A DNA stretch of 64,000 bases from JACKJP01 sp050249695. GTDB lineage: Bacteria > Pseudomonadota > Alphaproteobacteria > Rhizobiales > Tepidamorphaceae. The stretch covers positions 496,001-560,000 of the forward strand of contig JBFWQA010000002.1 of NCBI GenBank assembly GCA_050249695.1. Reading direction: 5' to 3'. Made by a program: the position numbers and the translations under genes. Below are positions 25,626 to 33,925 of the stretch, piece by piece (positions within the stretch are counted from its first letter, which is position 1; the number at the start of each line of letters is the position of its first letter). The notes under the pieces were generated by a model. It did not search any database and was not told where the DNA came from. It saw nothing but the letters and a program-made list of their open reading frames with translations.

Positions 25626-26066
25626 TCAGGAAACGGGTTTGAGCGTTTGCGGGTCGAGGCCGCCCATGCGGCAGACCTCATCCCATTCGGATTCCTTCAC
25701 CGGCTGCACGGAAAGCCGCATGGAGGTGACGAGCGCCATGTCGGCGAGTTTGGGATTGGCCTTCACGTCCTGCAGCGACACGGGCTTCGGCACGTCGGCG
25801 AGCGCGCGGATATCGACGCATTCCCAGCGTGCGTCTTCGGTCGTGGAATCGGGATGGGCCAGCCCGCAGACCTCGGCGACGCCGACAATCTCAAGCCCTT
25901 CGTTGGAATGGTAGAAGAAGCCCCTGTCGCCGAGCGCCATCTCGCGCATGTTGTTGCGCGCCTGATAGTTGCGCACCCCGTCCCACTCCGTCCCCTTCTT
26001 TCCGGCCTTCTTCTGGTGGTCCCACGACCATTTGAAGGGCTCGGACTTGAACAGCCAGTATTTCAT
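25626..26066 (-). CDS. EVE domain protein (PUA-like)
   Basis: A 146-residue single-domain protein beginning MKYWLFKSEP, with WDGVRNYQARN and GFFYHSN, the three conserved elements of EVE domains (thymocyte nuclear protein 1 family). The fold binds modified bases in DNA or RNA, and solitary bacterial versions have no fixed function. Here it sits in a tsaD-gpsA-EVE-methyltransferase run common in alphaproteobacteria, which argues for a housekeeping rather than a defence role. Confidence 0.9.
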   Translation of the reverse strand: MKYWLFKSEPFKWSWDHQKKAGKKGTEWDGVRNYQARNNMREMALGDRGFFYHSNEGLEIVGVAEVCGLAHPDSTTEDARWECVDIRALADVPKPVSLQDVKANPKLADMALVTSMRLSVQPVKESEWDEVCRMGGLDPQTLKPVS

Positions 26067-26108
26067 GTCGGTTATCTTCGCTTTTCTATTCTCAGGGATC
26101 GCGGGCCT

Positions 26109-27110
26109 TCAGAGCCCTTCGCTGCGGAACGGCCGGGCGAGCAGCTGGCGGATCGCCGCCTCCACGTCGCGGGCGCCCGAGACGATATCGTGGACCGCTC
26201 GGCAGATCGGCATCTCGATCCCGTGCCGCGCGGCAAGACCTGCGACGGCCTCCGCCGTGAAGGCGCCCTCGCTGATCGCCCCGCGCGCCGCCAGCGCGGC
26301 ATCGATGCCCCGCCCCGCGCCGAGATCGGCCCCAAGCGCGAAGTTACGCGATTGCGGGCTGGTGCAGGTGAGGACGAGGTCGCCGAGGCCGGACAGACCG
26401 GCGAGCGTCTCGGCCCTTCCGCCCAGCGCGGTGCCGAGCCGGGTCATCTCGGCAAAGCCGCGCGCGATCAATGCGGCGCCCGCACTCGCGCCGAGGGCGC
26501 GACCGGAGACGATTCCGCAGGCGATCGCCAGCACGTTCTTCACCGCGCCGCCGGTCTCGGCGCCTGCGATGTCGTCGCTGGCGTAAGGGCGGAAATGGGT
26601 TTCGCCGATGGCCGCCGTCAGGCTTTCGGCGAGCGCCATGTCGGTGGCGGCGAGCGTGACCGCCGTGGGCAGCCCGCGCACGACATCGGCGGCGAAGCTC
26701 GGGCCGGAAAGCACGGCGACGCGCGCTTGCGGAACTTCCGCCGCGACCACGTCGGACAAAAGCGAAAGCGACCCCCGTTCGATGCCCTTGGAGCAGATGA
26801 CGAGAGGCGTGCCCGCCTTCACATGCGGCTTCAGGCCCCTGGCGAGCGTCCGCACCGCCTGCGCGGGGACGACGATGAGGATCGCATCGGCTTCGGCGGC
26901 GCGGGCGATGTCGGCGGTAATGCCGACACGCGGCGCGAGCCGGACTCCCGGCAGGCGCCTGTTCTCGCCGGCCCGGGCGATCGTCTCGGCGCTCTCTTGG
27001 CTATGCGTCCAGAGCGTGACGTCGCGTCCCTTGCCGGCCAGCAGCATGGCGAGCGCCGTTCCCCATGCGCCGGCGCCCAGCACCGCAAAGCGATCGAATG
27101 TCCCGGTCAC
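26109..27110 (-). CDS. gpsA: NAD(P)+-dependent glycerol-3-phosphate dehydrogenase
   Basis: 333 residues. The N-terminal Rossmann motif AVLGAGAWGTALA (about 9-21) and the conserved CSKGIE and VLSGPSFA segments with the catalytic Lys region (AVKNVLAIACG) identify GpsA. It makes sn-glycerol-3-phosphate from dihydroxyacetone phosphate for phospholipid synthesis. It starts 27 bases downstream of tsaD, a widely conserved pairing. Confidence 0.95.
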   Translation of the reverse strand: MTGTFDRFAVLGAGAWGTALAMLLAGKGRDVTLWTHSQESAETIARAGENRRLPGVRLAPRVGITADIARAAEADAILIVVPAQAVRTLARGLKPHVKAGTPLVICSKGIERGSLSLLSDVVAAEVPQARVAVLSGPSFAADVVRGLPTAVTLAATDMALAESLTAAIGETHFRPYASDDIAGAETGGAVKNVLAIACGIVSGRALGASAGAALIARGFAEMTRLGTALGGRAETLAGLSGLGDLVLTCTSPQSRNFALGADLGAGRGIDAALAARGAISEGAFTAEAVAGLAARHGIEMPICRAVHDIVSGARDVEAAIRQLLARPFRSEGL

Positions 27111-27137
27111 GTCAGGTGCCCCCCAACCAATCCCTGC

Positions 27138-28202
27138 TCAAGCCTTCGCGCCCGCGCCGCGCGCCGCCTCGGCCCCCGGATCGAGCGGCCAGCGCGGCCG
27201 GACGGCAGCATCCAGCGAATCGGTCAGGCCCAGTGCTAACCGCTCCGCGCCCGCCCAGGCAATCATGACGCCGTTGTCGGCGCACAGGGCAGGGGGCGGG
27301 GCGACAAGGCGGCCGCCATGCCGTTCGGCGAGCGCCTTCAGCGCCGCGCGGATCGCCTGATTGGCCGCGACGCCGCCGGCGACGACCAGCGGCAGACCCT
27401 TCGGGGATTGCCGCAAGGCATGGTCCACGCGGTCGACGAGACATTCGGCGACGGCGGCCTGGAAGCCGGCGCAGATGTCGGCGATGTCGACGTCATTCAG
27501 GGGCTGCAGCGGCTCTGCGGCGCGGCGCACGGCGGTCTTGAGCCCGGAAAATGAAAAATGCGGCTCTGCCCGGCCGACCATCGGGCGCGGCAAATCGAAC
27601 CGGGCGGGATTGCCCGTGCGCGCCTCGCGTTCGACCGCAGGTCCACCGGGATAGGGGAGGCCGAGCAGTTTGGCGACCTTGTCGAAAGCTTCGCCAACGG
27701 CATCGTCGATCGTGGTGGCGAGGCGCCGGTAACGGCCGACACCCTCAACCAGCAGGATCTGCGTGTGGCCGCCGGAAACGAGCAGCATCAGGAACGGGAA
27801 GGCAAGAGCGTCCGTGAGGCGCACGGTCAGCGCATGGGCCTCAAGATGGTTTATGGCAAGAAACGGCTTGCCGAGCGCGAAGGCCATCGCCTTGCCGGTC
27901 ATCGCGCCGACGAGCAGCCCGCCCTGAAGGCCCGGCCCGCAGGTCGCGGCGATGGCGGAAAGATTCTCTGCCGCAACGCCTGCCTCGGCGAGCGCGCGCT
28001 CGACGATCGCATCCAGCGTTTCCACATGGGCGCGCGCGGCGATCTCCGGCACCACGCCGCCGAAGGGCGCGTGTTCCTCGATCTGGCTGAGAACGACGGA
28101 GGAAAGAATTTCACCCCGCCCGCTGGGCGCGCGCGCGACGACCGCCGCGGCGGTCTCGTCGCAGCTCGTCTCGATCCCCAGAACCAGTGCCGCGTCCTGC
28201 AT
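27138..28202 (-). CDS. tsaD: tRNA N6-threonylcarbamoyladenosine synthase subunit TsaD
   Basis: A 354-residue ASKHA-fold protein. It has the phosphate motif LGIETSCDET (8-17), the metal-binding HLEAH at 119-123 and the nucleotide-binding VSGGHTQIL. With TsaB and TsaE it transfers the threonylcarbamoyl group to A37 of ANN-decoding tRNAs, including the tRNA-Thr encoded in this window. ATG 28202 has GAGGTGG eight bases upstream; an alternative start 14 codons earlier lacks this. It is divergent from hemC. Confidence 0.96.
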   Translation of the reverse strand: MQDAALVLGIETSCDETAAAVVARAPSGRGEILSSVVLSQIEEHAPFGGVVPEIAARAHVETLDAIVERALAEAGVAAENLSAIAATCGPGLQGGLLVGAMTGKAMAFALGKPFLAINHLEAHALTVRLTDALAFPFLMLLVSGGHTQILLVEGVGRYRRLATTIDDAVGEAFDKVAKLLGLPYPGGPAVEREARTGNPARFDLPRPMVGRAEPHFSFSGLKTAVRRAAEPLQPLNDVDIADICAGFQAAVAECLVDRVDHALRQSPKGLPLVVAGGVAANQAIRAALKALAERHGGRLVAPPPALCADNGVMIAWAGAERLALGLTDSLDAAVRPRWPLDPGAEAARGAGAKA

Positions 28203-28244
28203 TCGCCACCTCGCGTGGCGGGCCGTCTGCCGGCTTGTCACCAC

Positions 28245-28275
28245 TTGCGTCTTTCTGCCATGACTCTTCTATAGT
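28245..28275 (+). promoter_or_regulatory. Candidate hemC operon promoter
   Basis: Within the 129-base gap between divergent tsaD and hemC, a -35-like TTGCGT (28245-28250) and a -10-like TATAGT (28270-28275) are separated by 19 bases. They lie about 57 bases before the hemC start. The -10 is good and the spacing is long, so this is a tentative sigma-70 promoter. Confidence 0.35.
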
Positions 28276-28331
28276 TTGCACGGGAAGGTTCAGCCACCCG
28301 CGAAATGGGCGGCGAGGGGAAGTACGGCACC

Positions 28332-29252
28332 ATGATTCGCATCGGCACACGCGGCAGCGCGCTCGCGCTCGCCCAGGCGCATGAGGTTCGCGCCCGGCTG
28401 ATCGCGACCGGCGCCGCCGACGAAGGCGCGATCGAGATCGTCGAGATCAAGACGACCGGCGACCGGATCACCGACCGGCCGCTGTCGGAGGCCGGCGGCA
28501 AGGGGCTTTTCACCAAGGAACTGGAAGAGGCGCTCTTCGACCGGCGGATCGATTTCGCCGTCCATTCGGCCAAGGATATGCCGACGGTGCTGCCCGAAGG
28601 GCTCGGCATCGCCGCCTTTCTCCCGCGCGAGGACGTGCGCGACGCCTTCATCTGCTATGCCCATGAAAGCCTCGCGGAGGTGCCGGCGGGGGCGGTGATC
28701 GGCACCGCGTCGCTGCGCCGGCAGGCGCAACTGCGGCGTCAGCGGCCCGATCTGAAGGTGGCGCTGCTGCGCGGCAACGTGATCACGCGGCTGGAGAAGG
28801 TCAAGGCCGGGGAATTCGCCGGCGCGATCCTCGCGACGGCCGGACTTCGGCGGCTCGGGCTGGAGGCCGAAATCCGGGCGATGCTGCCGGTCGATGCATT
28901 TCTGCCGGCGGTCGGGCAGGGCGCGATCTGCATCGAAAGCCGCCTCGGCGATACGAAGACGGAAGCCTTGCTTGCTTCCATTCACGACCATGAAACGGCG
29001 GCGGCGCTGACCTGCGAACGGGCGTTCCTCGGCGTGCTCGACGGCTCCTGCCGCACGCCGATCGCCGGGCACGCGAAACTTGCGGGCGACAGGCTGCGTT
29101 TTCGCGGTCAGGTCCTCTCGCCGGACGGCACGCAGAGCTTCGAGGTGGAAGGCGAGGGATTGGGCGACGATCCGGGCGCGATCGGACGGCAGGCAGGGGA
29201 AAAGATTCTCGACGAGGCCGGGGCGGAGTTGTTGGCCTCGCTCAGGGTCTAG
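28332..29252 (+). CDS. hemC: Porphobilinogen deaminase (hydroxymethylbilane synthase)
   Basis: A 306-residue enzyme starting MIRIGTRGSALALAQ, with KDMPTVLP, the RRQAQL segment binding substrate carboxylates, and Cys240 in LDGSCRTPIAG carrying the dipyrromethane cofactor. It polymerises four porphobilinogens into hydroxymethylbilane. It is the first gene of a hemC-hemD-mitofilin-hemY operon with gaps under 120 bases. GGGGAAG lies well upstream of ATG 28332; the in-frame start nine codons earlier is less likely. Confidence 0.97.
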   Translation: MIRIGTRGSALALAQAHEVRARLIATGAADEGAIEIVEIKTTGDRITDRPLSEAGGKGLFTKELEEALFDRRIDFAVHSAKDMPTVLPEGLGIAAFLPREDVRDAFICYAHESLAEVPAGAVIGTASLRRQAQLRRQRPDLKVALLRGNVITRLEKVKAGEFAGAILATAGLRRLGLEAEIRAMLPVDAFLPAVGQGAICIESRLGDTKTEALLASIHDHETAAALTCERAFLGVLDGSCRTPIAGHAKLAGDRLRFRGQVLSPDGTQSFEVEGEGLGDDPGAIGRQAGEKILDEAGAELLASLRV

Positions 29253-29260
29253 GTGACGCC

Positions 29261-29962
29261 ATGCGCGTGCTGGTGACCCGGCCGGAAGAGGACGCAGCGC
29301 GCACCGCCGCGCGGCTTGCGAAGGCCGGCCACCAGCCCGTCGTCGCCCCGCTCTTCGCCATCCGCCCGACGGGCGCGCGGGTCGATGCGGCAGGCGCCAG
29401 CGGCGTCCTGCTGACCAGCCGCAATGGCATCAGGGCGCTGACGAAGGACGAGCTATCCATGCTCGCAAAGCTCGCCGTTTTCGCGGTCGGCGATGCGACG
29501 GCCCGGGCGGCGCGCGAGGCCGGTTTCCGAAACGTCACGAGCGCGACCGGCGATTCGGTCGGGCTGGTCAGGATCGTGCGCCGGGAAATCTCGCCGCATA
29601 CGGGGGTCCTGCTCCACATCGCCGGCGCGCATGTCGCCGGAGACGTCGCCGGCGCTCTGAGGCGGGCCGGCTTCACGGTGCGGCGGATCGTCGCCTATGA
29701 GGCGGTGAGCGACGAACAGCTCGCCAGGGCGGCGCGCGACGCCGTCCTGCGGCACAAGCCCGACATGGCGCTGGTATATTCCGAACGCGCCGCCGCGGCG
29801 GTTCTGGCGCTCTATGCGAAGATCCCCGCATGGCTGGCGCGACCGGGCATCGCGGCCATATCGGCGCGGGCGGCGAAGCCCTTCATCGACGCCGGCGGAT
29901 GGAACGTCAGGATCGCCGCTGCGCTCGACGAGGCGGCGCTCCTCGCCGTGCTGGAACCATAA
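29261..29962 (+). CDS. hemD: Uroporphyrinogen-III synthase
   Basis: A 233-residue two-domain HemD-like protein beginning MRVLVTRPEEDAARTAARL, the conserved start of bacterial uroporphyrinogen-III synthases. It also has LTSRNGIRAL and a final AISARAAKPFIDAGG region. Sequence conservation in this family is weak, but the position eight bases after hemC is decisive. It closes and inverts ring D of hydroxymethylbilane. Confidence 0.92.
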   Translation: MRVLVTRPEEDAARTAARLAKAGHQPVVAPLFAIRPTGARVDAAGASGVLLTSRNGIRALTKDELSMLAKLAVFAVGDATARAAREAGFRNVTSATGDSVGLVRIVRREISPHTGVLLHIAGAHVAGDVAGALRRAGFTVRRIVAYEAVSDEQLARAARDAVLRHKPDMALVYSERAAAAVLALYAKIPAWLARPGIAAISARAAKPFIDAGGWNVRIAAALDEAALLAVLEP

Positions 29963-30078
29963 GGTCCGCGCCATCCTTTAGATTTCGGGAACCTTGCACC
30001 GTCGGCGCAAACCGGGTGTAACTGGAACGGGCCGGGCGAAACGGACAAATCCACGAATGAAACGAGAAGAGGCTTCGC

Positions 30079-31440
30079 ATGACGGCAGGCGATGACGGGA
30101 AAAAGGACGCCGGACAGGGCAAGCGCCGCGCGGTGAAGCCTCCGACGATCGATCTGAAGGCCTCCAGGGTCGAGGATGCGCCGGGGACGGAGGGCTCCGG
30201 CGCGGGCAGACCGGAGGCCGGCGCGAAACCCGCGGGGGCCGAAACGGCGCCGGGGGATGCGAAGGCCGACGAGGCCGCCGACGCGCCGAAAGCGGAGACC
30301 CGGGCCCCGGGCGCGGCCTCTTCGTCTCCCGCGTCCTCCTCGGTTCCGCCTTCGGGCGCAAAGCCCGCGGGCGCCGGCACGGCAAGGCCGGACAGCGCAG
30401 GCAACAAGGCCGCGCCCGCCGGACGCGGCGCCGGGTTCTGGATTCTCGCCGCCATTCTCGGCGGGCTGGTCGGCGGCGGCGCCGTCTACGGCGCCTATTA
30501 TGCGGGGTTCCTGCCCGGCCGCGCGCCGGACATGTCGGCGATCACGATCCTGCAGGGCCGGGTCGACCGGCTGGAGAACCGTCCGGCGGCGCAGCCGGCG
30601 GATCTGAAGCCGCTGGAGGAGAGAGTAGCGAAACTTGAATCGGCTCCGCCGCCCGCCGCCGATACGGGCGCGCTGGAGACGCGGATCGCGGCGCTGGAAG
30701 AGCGCATGTCGGGCCTTTCGGCCGGCGGCGGCGCCACCGTCGATCTTACGCCCGTCGAGGGCCGGCTCGCGGCGCTGGAGGACAGGCTGGCGACGCTGGC
30801 GCAAGGCGGCGGCAAGGGCGGCGATTCGGGCGGCGACATCGCGGCGCTGCGCGAGGATCTGGCATCGATGCAGCGCGAGGTGCAGGGCGCGCTCCAGACG
30901 CTCCGCCAGCGCGCGGAGACGCCTGCCCCGGGCGCCGGACAGCAGCAAGGCGCGCAGAAGAGCGGACAGATCCAGGCGGCGCTCTCCTTGCGCGAAGCTG
31001 TCGCGCGCGGCGCGGTCCCGCAAGGGACGATCAGGGATGCCGGCGCTCTCGGCCTGGCCACCGCCCCGCTTGAGGAGGCGCTGCAGGCAGGGCCGGTCTC
31101 GCTCGACATGCTGACGGCGGCCTTCAACGACAATGCCGGCGCGATGATCCAGGCGGCCCGCCCGCCCGCCAGCGGCCTTATGGGCCGGATCGCGGAAGGG
31201 GCTCGCTCGCTCATCAGCATCCGCGCCGCCGGGCCGCAGGCCGGCGATACGCCCGAGGCGGTCATCTCGCGCATCGACGCCGCCCTGCAGCGCGGCGACA
31301 GCGGCCTCGCCAGCGCCGAATTTCAGAAACTGCCTGCCGAATCGCAGGCGGCTTCGGGCAATTTCGGCGAATTGCTGAAGCGGCGCGAGGCGCAGCTTGG
31401 CGCGGCCGATGCGCTGGTGCGTCAGGCGATCGGAGGCTGA
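30079..31440 (+). CDS. Mitofilin/Mic60-like inner membrane protein
   Basis: A 453-residue protein. A ~110-residue Ala/Pro/Glu-rich disordered cytoplasmic N-terminus is followed by one transmembrane helix (about 115-137, GFWILAAILGGLVGG). A periplasmic heptad-rich coiled coil follows (about 150-290, repeated ALE/RLE blocks). The C-terminal mitofilin-like domain (about 300-450) contains the LREAVARG and PLEEALQAGPVS segments. Alphaproteobacterial Mic60 homologues lie in the heme operon between hemD and hemY and shape intracytoplasmic membranes, which this organisation matches. A role in heme synthesis itself is not shown. Confidence 0.88.
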   Translation: MTAGDDGKKDAGQGKRRAVKPPTIDLKASRVEDAPGTEGSGAGRPEAGAKPAGAETAPGDAKADEAADAPKAETRAPGAASSSPASSSVPPSGAKPAGAGTARPDSAGNKAAPAGRGAGFWILAAILGGLVGGGAVYGAYYAGFLPGRAPDMSAITILQGRVDRLENRPAAQPADLKPLEERVAKLESAPPPAADTGALETRIAALEERMSGLSAGGGATVDLTPVEGRLAALEDRLATLAQGGGKGGDSGGDIAALREDLASMQREVQGALQTLRQRAETPAPGAGQQQGAQKSGQIQAALSLREAVARGAVPQGTIRDAGALGLATAPLEEALQAGPVSLDMLTAAFNDNAGAMIQAARPPASGLMGRIAEGARSLISIRAAGPQAGDTPEAVISRIDAALQRGDSGLASAEFQKLPAESQAASGNFGELLKRREAQLGAADALVRQAIGG

Positions 31441-31448
31441 AACGCATC

Positions 31449-33143
31449 ATGGCAAGGGTTCTCTTCTTCCTTCTCGTCACGCTGCTGCTGGCCGCCGGAT
31501 TCGTCTGGGTGGCCGAGCATCCCGGCCGTGTCGTCTTCAACTGGCTCGGCTACCGCATCGAGCTCAGCCTGATGCTGGCCGCCATCGCCGCGGTGGTGCT
31601 GGTCGTCCTCATCCTCTTCGTCTGGGGCATCGTCCGCTGGGTGCTGCACGGGCCGGAGGCGATCGGCAGCTTCTTCAGAGGCCGCCGCGAGGCGCGCGGC
31701 TTCAGGGCGCTTTCGGCCGGCATGATCGCGGCGAATGCGGGCGACGTCGCCGCCGCCCGCCGGCATTCAAAGCAGGCCGACAAGCTTTTGGAGCGCGAGC
31801 CGCTGGCGCTGCTTCTGAAGGCGCAGGCGGCCCAGCTTGCCGGCGACCGCAAGGGCGCGCACGAGGCCTTCGAGGCGATGGCGGAGGATCCGGCGACGGA
31901 GCCGATCGGCCTGCGCGGGCTCTATGTGGAGGCCGAGCGGGCCGAGGACGAGGAAGCCGCCCGGCACTATGCGGCCCGCGCGCTCGCCCGTTCGCCCGCG
32001 CTGCCCTGGGCGGCGAACGCGCTGCTTTCCTACGAGACGCGGCGCGGCCACTGGGACGAGACGCTGAGGATCGTCGAGCGCAATGCCGACAACAAGCTGA
32101 TCGACAAGGCGAAGGCCAAGAGGCTGAAGGCCGTGCTCCTGACCGCGCAGGCGCAGGACTGTTTCGACCGCGAGCCGGACCGCTCGCTCTCGCTGGCGCT
32201 CGAGGCGCAGAAGCTGGCGCCGGACCTCGTCCCCGCCGCGCTCATCGCCGGCCAGCATCTCGCCTCCACCGGGCAGACGGCGAAGGCGGTGAAGGCGATC
32301 GAGAAGACGTGGAAGCTCTTCCCCCACCCCGATCTCGCCGAGGTCTACGCGCATGCGCGCTCCGGCGATTCGGCGCGCGACCGGCTGAAGCGGGTGAAGG
32401 CACTGGCGCAGAAGGCGCCGGGGCATGATGAAGCGCGCATCGCACTCGCCCGCGCCGCGCTGGAAGCGCAGGATTATGCGCTGGCCCGCAAGGAGCTTGA
32501 GCCGCTGCTGCGGAAGATGCCGACGCAGCGCGTCTGCCTGCTGATGGCCGAGCTTGAGGACCATGCGGATGGCGACCGTGGCAAGGCGCGCGAATGGCTC
32601 GCCCGCGCGGTGCGCGCGCCGCGCGATCCGGCCTGGACGGCCGACGGCCATGTGGCGGCCGAATGGGCCCCCGTCTCGCCGATCACCGGCGAACTCGACG
32701 CCTTCGAGTGGAAGGTGCCGGTGCAGGTTCTCTCCATGCCGGTCGACCCCGACGCCGATATCCCGCCCTCGGGCGGTCTCATCGCGGTTTCCGAGCCGGA
32801 ACCGGTGAAGGAAATCAAACCGCTCGCGACGCCCGAGCCGCCGACGGCGGTGCCGGGGCGCGAGATTCCCGCGCCCAAGCCCGCCGCCGAGATGGGAAAG
32901 CCGGAAGCCGCGCGCGAGGTTTCCCCCGCCGGGGAGGCGCCAAAGGCCGAGCCGGAGAAGAGCACCGCGCCGGCATCGCCGGCCGTGGCACCCGCTGCCG
33001 AACCGGCCGCCGCGCGGCCCGCCCCGGAGCCAATCGAGCTGAAGGAGCCTGAGCCCTTCAAGCCGCCGATTCCCGACGATCCGGGCGTGGAGCCGGACGA
33101 GGACGGCACGCCGCCGCGCAAGCGCAAGCTGCGCCTGCACTGA
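31449..33143 (+). CDS. hemY: HemY-like TPR membrane protein of the heme operon
   Basis: A 564-residue protein. Two N-terminal membrane helices (about 3-22 and 40-66) flank a short loop with the HPGRVVFNWLGYRIE pattern of the HemY_N domain. A TPR-like helical region runs to about residue 390. The last ~130 residues are a Pro/Glu/Ala/Lys-rich tail ending in a basic RKRKLRLH. This HemY is the proteobacterial HemX/HemY operon protein, not the Bacillus protoporphyrinogen oxidase of the same name. It starts eight bases after the mitofilin stop. Confidence 0.9.
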   Translation: MARVLFFLLVTLLLAAGFVWVAEHPGRVVFNWLGYRIELSLMLAAIAAVVLVVLILFVWGIVRWVLHGPEAIGSFFRGRREARGFRALSAGMIAANAGDVAAARRHSKQADKLLEREPLALLLKAQAAQLAGDRKGAHEAFEAMAEDPATEPIGLRGLYVEAERAEDEEAARHYAARALARSPALPWAANALLSYETRRGHWDETLRIVERNADNKLIDKAKAKRLKAVLLTAQAQDCFDREPDRSLSLALEAQKLAPDLVPAALIAGQHLASTGQTAKAVKAIEKTWKLFPHPDLAEVYAHARSGDSARDRLKRVKALAQKAPGHDEARIALARAALEAQDYALARKELEPLLRKMPTQRVCLLMAELEDHADGDRGKAREWLARAVRAPRDPAWTADGHVAAEWAPVSPITGELDAFEWKVPVQVLSMPVDPDADIPPSGGLIAVSEPEPVKEIKPLATPEPPTAVPGREIPAPKPAAEMGKPEAAREVSPAGEAPKAEPEKSTAPASPAVAPAAEPAAARPAPEPIELKEPEPFKPPIPDDPGVEPDEDGTPPRKRKLRLH

Positions 33144-33314
33144 GCCTGACCCTGGGGAGGCGCGGGCGCGCGAATGCGCACGCAATGACGCCTTGCATCG
33201 CGGGCGGGTTGATTGTATCCCATCCGCCATCCGATCCGCAGGGGGTGCCCGAACGCGGATCGCGACCAAAACTGTTGAAGTTCCCGCGGCGGGCCAGGCC
33301 CGCCGGCCGGTGAA

Positions 33315-33390
33315 GCCGCTTTAGCTCAGTTGGTAGAGCACATCATTCGTAATGATGGGGTCGCGTGTTCGAGTCACGCAAGCGGCACCA
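33315..33390 (+). tRNA. tRNA-Thr (anticodon CGT)
   Basis: A 76-base cloverleaf. The acceptor GCCGCTT pairs perfectly with AAGCGGC, the D-arm is GCTC/GAGC, and the anticodon stem CATCA/TGATG encloses TTCGTAA with anticodon CGT at 33348-33350. The T-arm is GCGTG-TTCGAGT-CACGC, and CCA is encoded. It reads ACG threonine codons and is a predicted substrate of TsaD. It directly precedes an AT-richer accessory pair, a typical position for integrated DNA. Confidence 0.97.
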
Positions 33391-33538
33391 CGGCACCGAA
33401 AATTTCTTCTGCCGTAGAGTTCATTGGTTGTATGCTGTCTCTGTAAATCAGAAATGGCCTTTGCAGACGTTGAATGCATCCGGTGTTGCCTAGTGGCGAG
33501 GAGCGCTCCCGATAGAAATAGACTTCCCGATAGAATTC

Positions 33539-33925
33539 TTGGTTCAGGGGACACCGGTTTCGCTCCAAGCCAAGCGCGCAGCTTCGCTTGCAGAATGGAA
33601 AGAGCGGGTCAGAACTGCGAGTTCGTCTGCAATACCCAGCCCTCATTTCGCTTCCGGCGATCGTATGGCGGTGACGCTTTACTACTTGCCGGCGGAGCGC
33701 ATGGGTGGTGATGTCGACAATATCGTGAAACCAATTTTAGATGCTTTATCCAAGCACATCTACCTAGATGACGGTCAGGTAGAACGCGTTGTGGTGCAGA
33801 AATTTGAGTCCGGAAACGTGTTCTCATTCAAGCAACCAACGCTGCGACTTGCTGAGGCATTGGACGGGGAAAAGCCACTTCTTTACATCCGAATATCCGA
33901 CGACCCTTTTGAGGAGCTCTCCTAA
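33539..33925 (+). CDS. RusA-family Holliday junction resolvase
   Basis: A 128-residue protein from TTG 33539. The RusA catalytic block is intact at about residues 59-85: GDVDNIVKPILDAL then LDDGQV, giving the DxDN, the lysine, the second Asp and the DD pair that coordinate Mg. RusA enzymes cut Holliday junctions symmetrically and are usually phage-borne. The frame stays open upstream to 33494 and reads like the missing first beta strand (IEIDFPIEF). A GAGGAG sits at ideal spacing before an ATA at 33512, so the true start may be non-canonical or damaged. Base composition is far less GC-rich than in neighbours. It overlaps the next gene by one base. Confidence 0.85.
   Translation: MVQGTPVSLQAKRAASLAEWKERVRTASSSAIPSPHFASGDRMAVTLYYLPAERMGGDVDNIVKPILDALSKHIYLDDGQVERVVVQKFESGNVFSFKQPTLRLAEALDGEKPLLYIRISDDPFEELS

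Noticed and set aside
33287..33305. Nine-base-pair GC palindrome just upstream of tRNA-Thr
   Set aside because: It has a one-base centre and no T tail; in this GC context it could be chance and is not a usable terminator call.
33390..33415. ACGGCA/TGCCGT inverted repeat after tRNA-Thr as a terminator
   Set aside because: Only six base pairs, with a 14-base loop and no T-run downstream.
33424..33711. 95-codon frame overlapping the rusA-like gene
   Set aside because: Cys/Arg-rich translation without homology, while the other frame carries the RusA motif.
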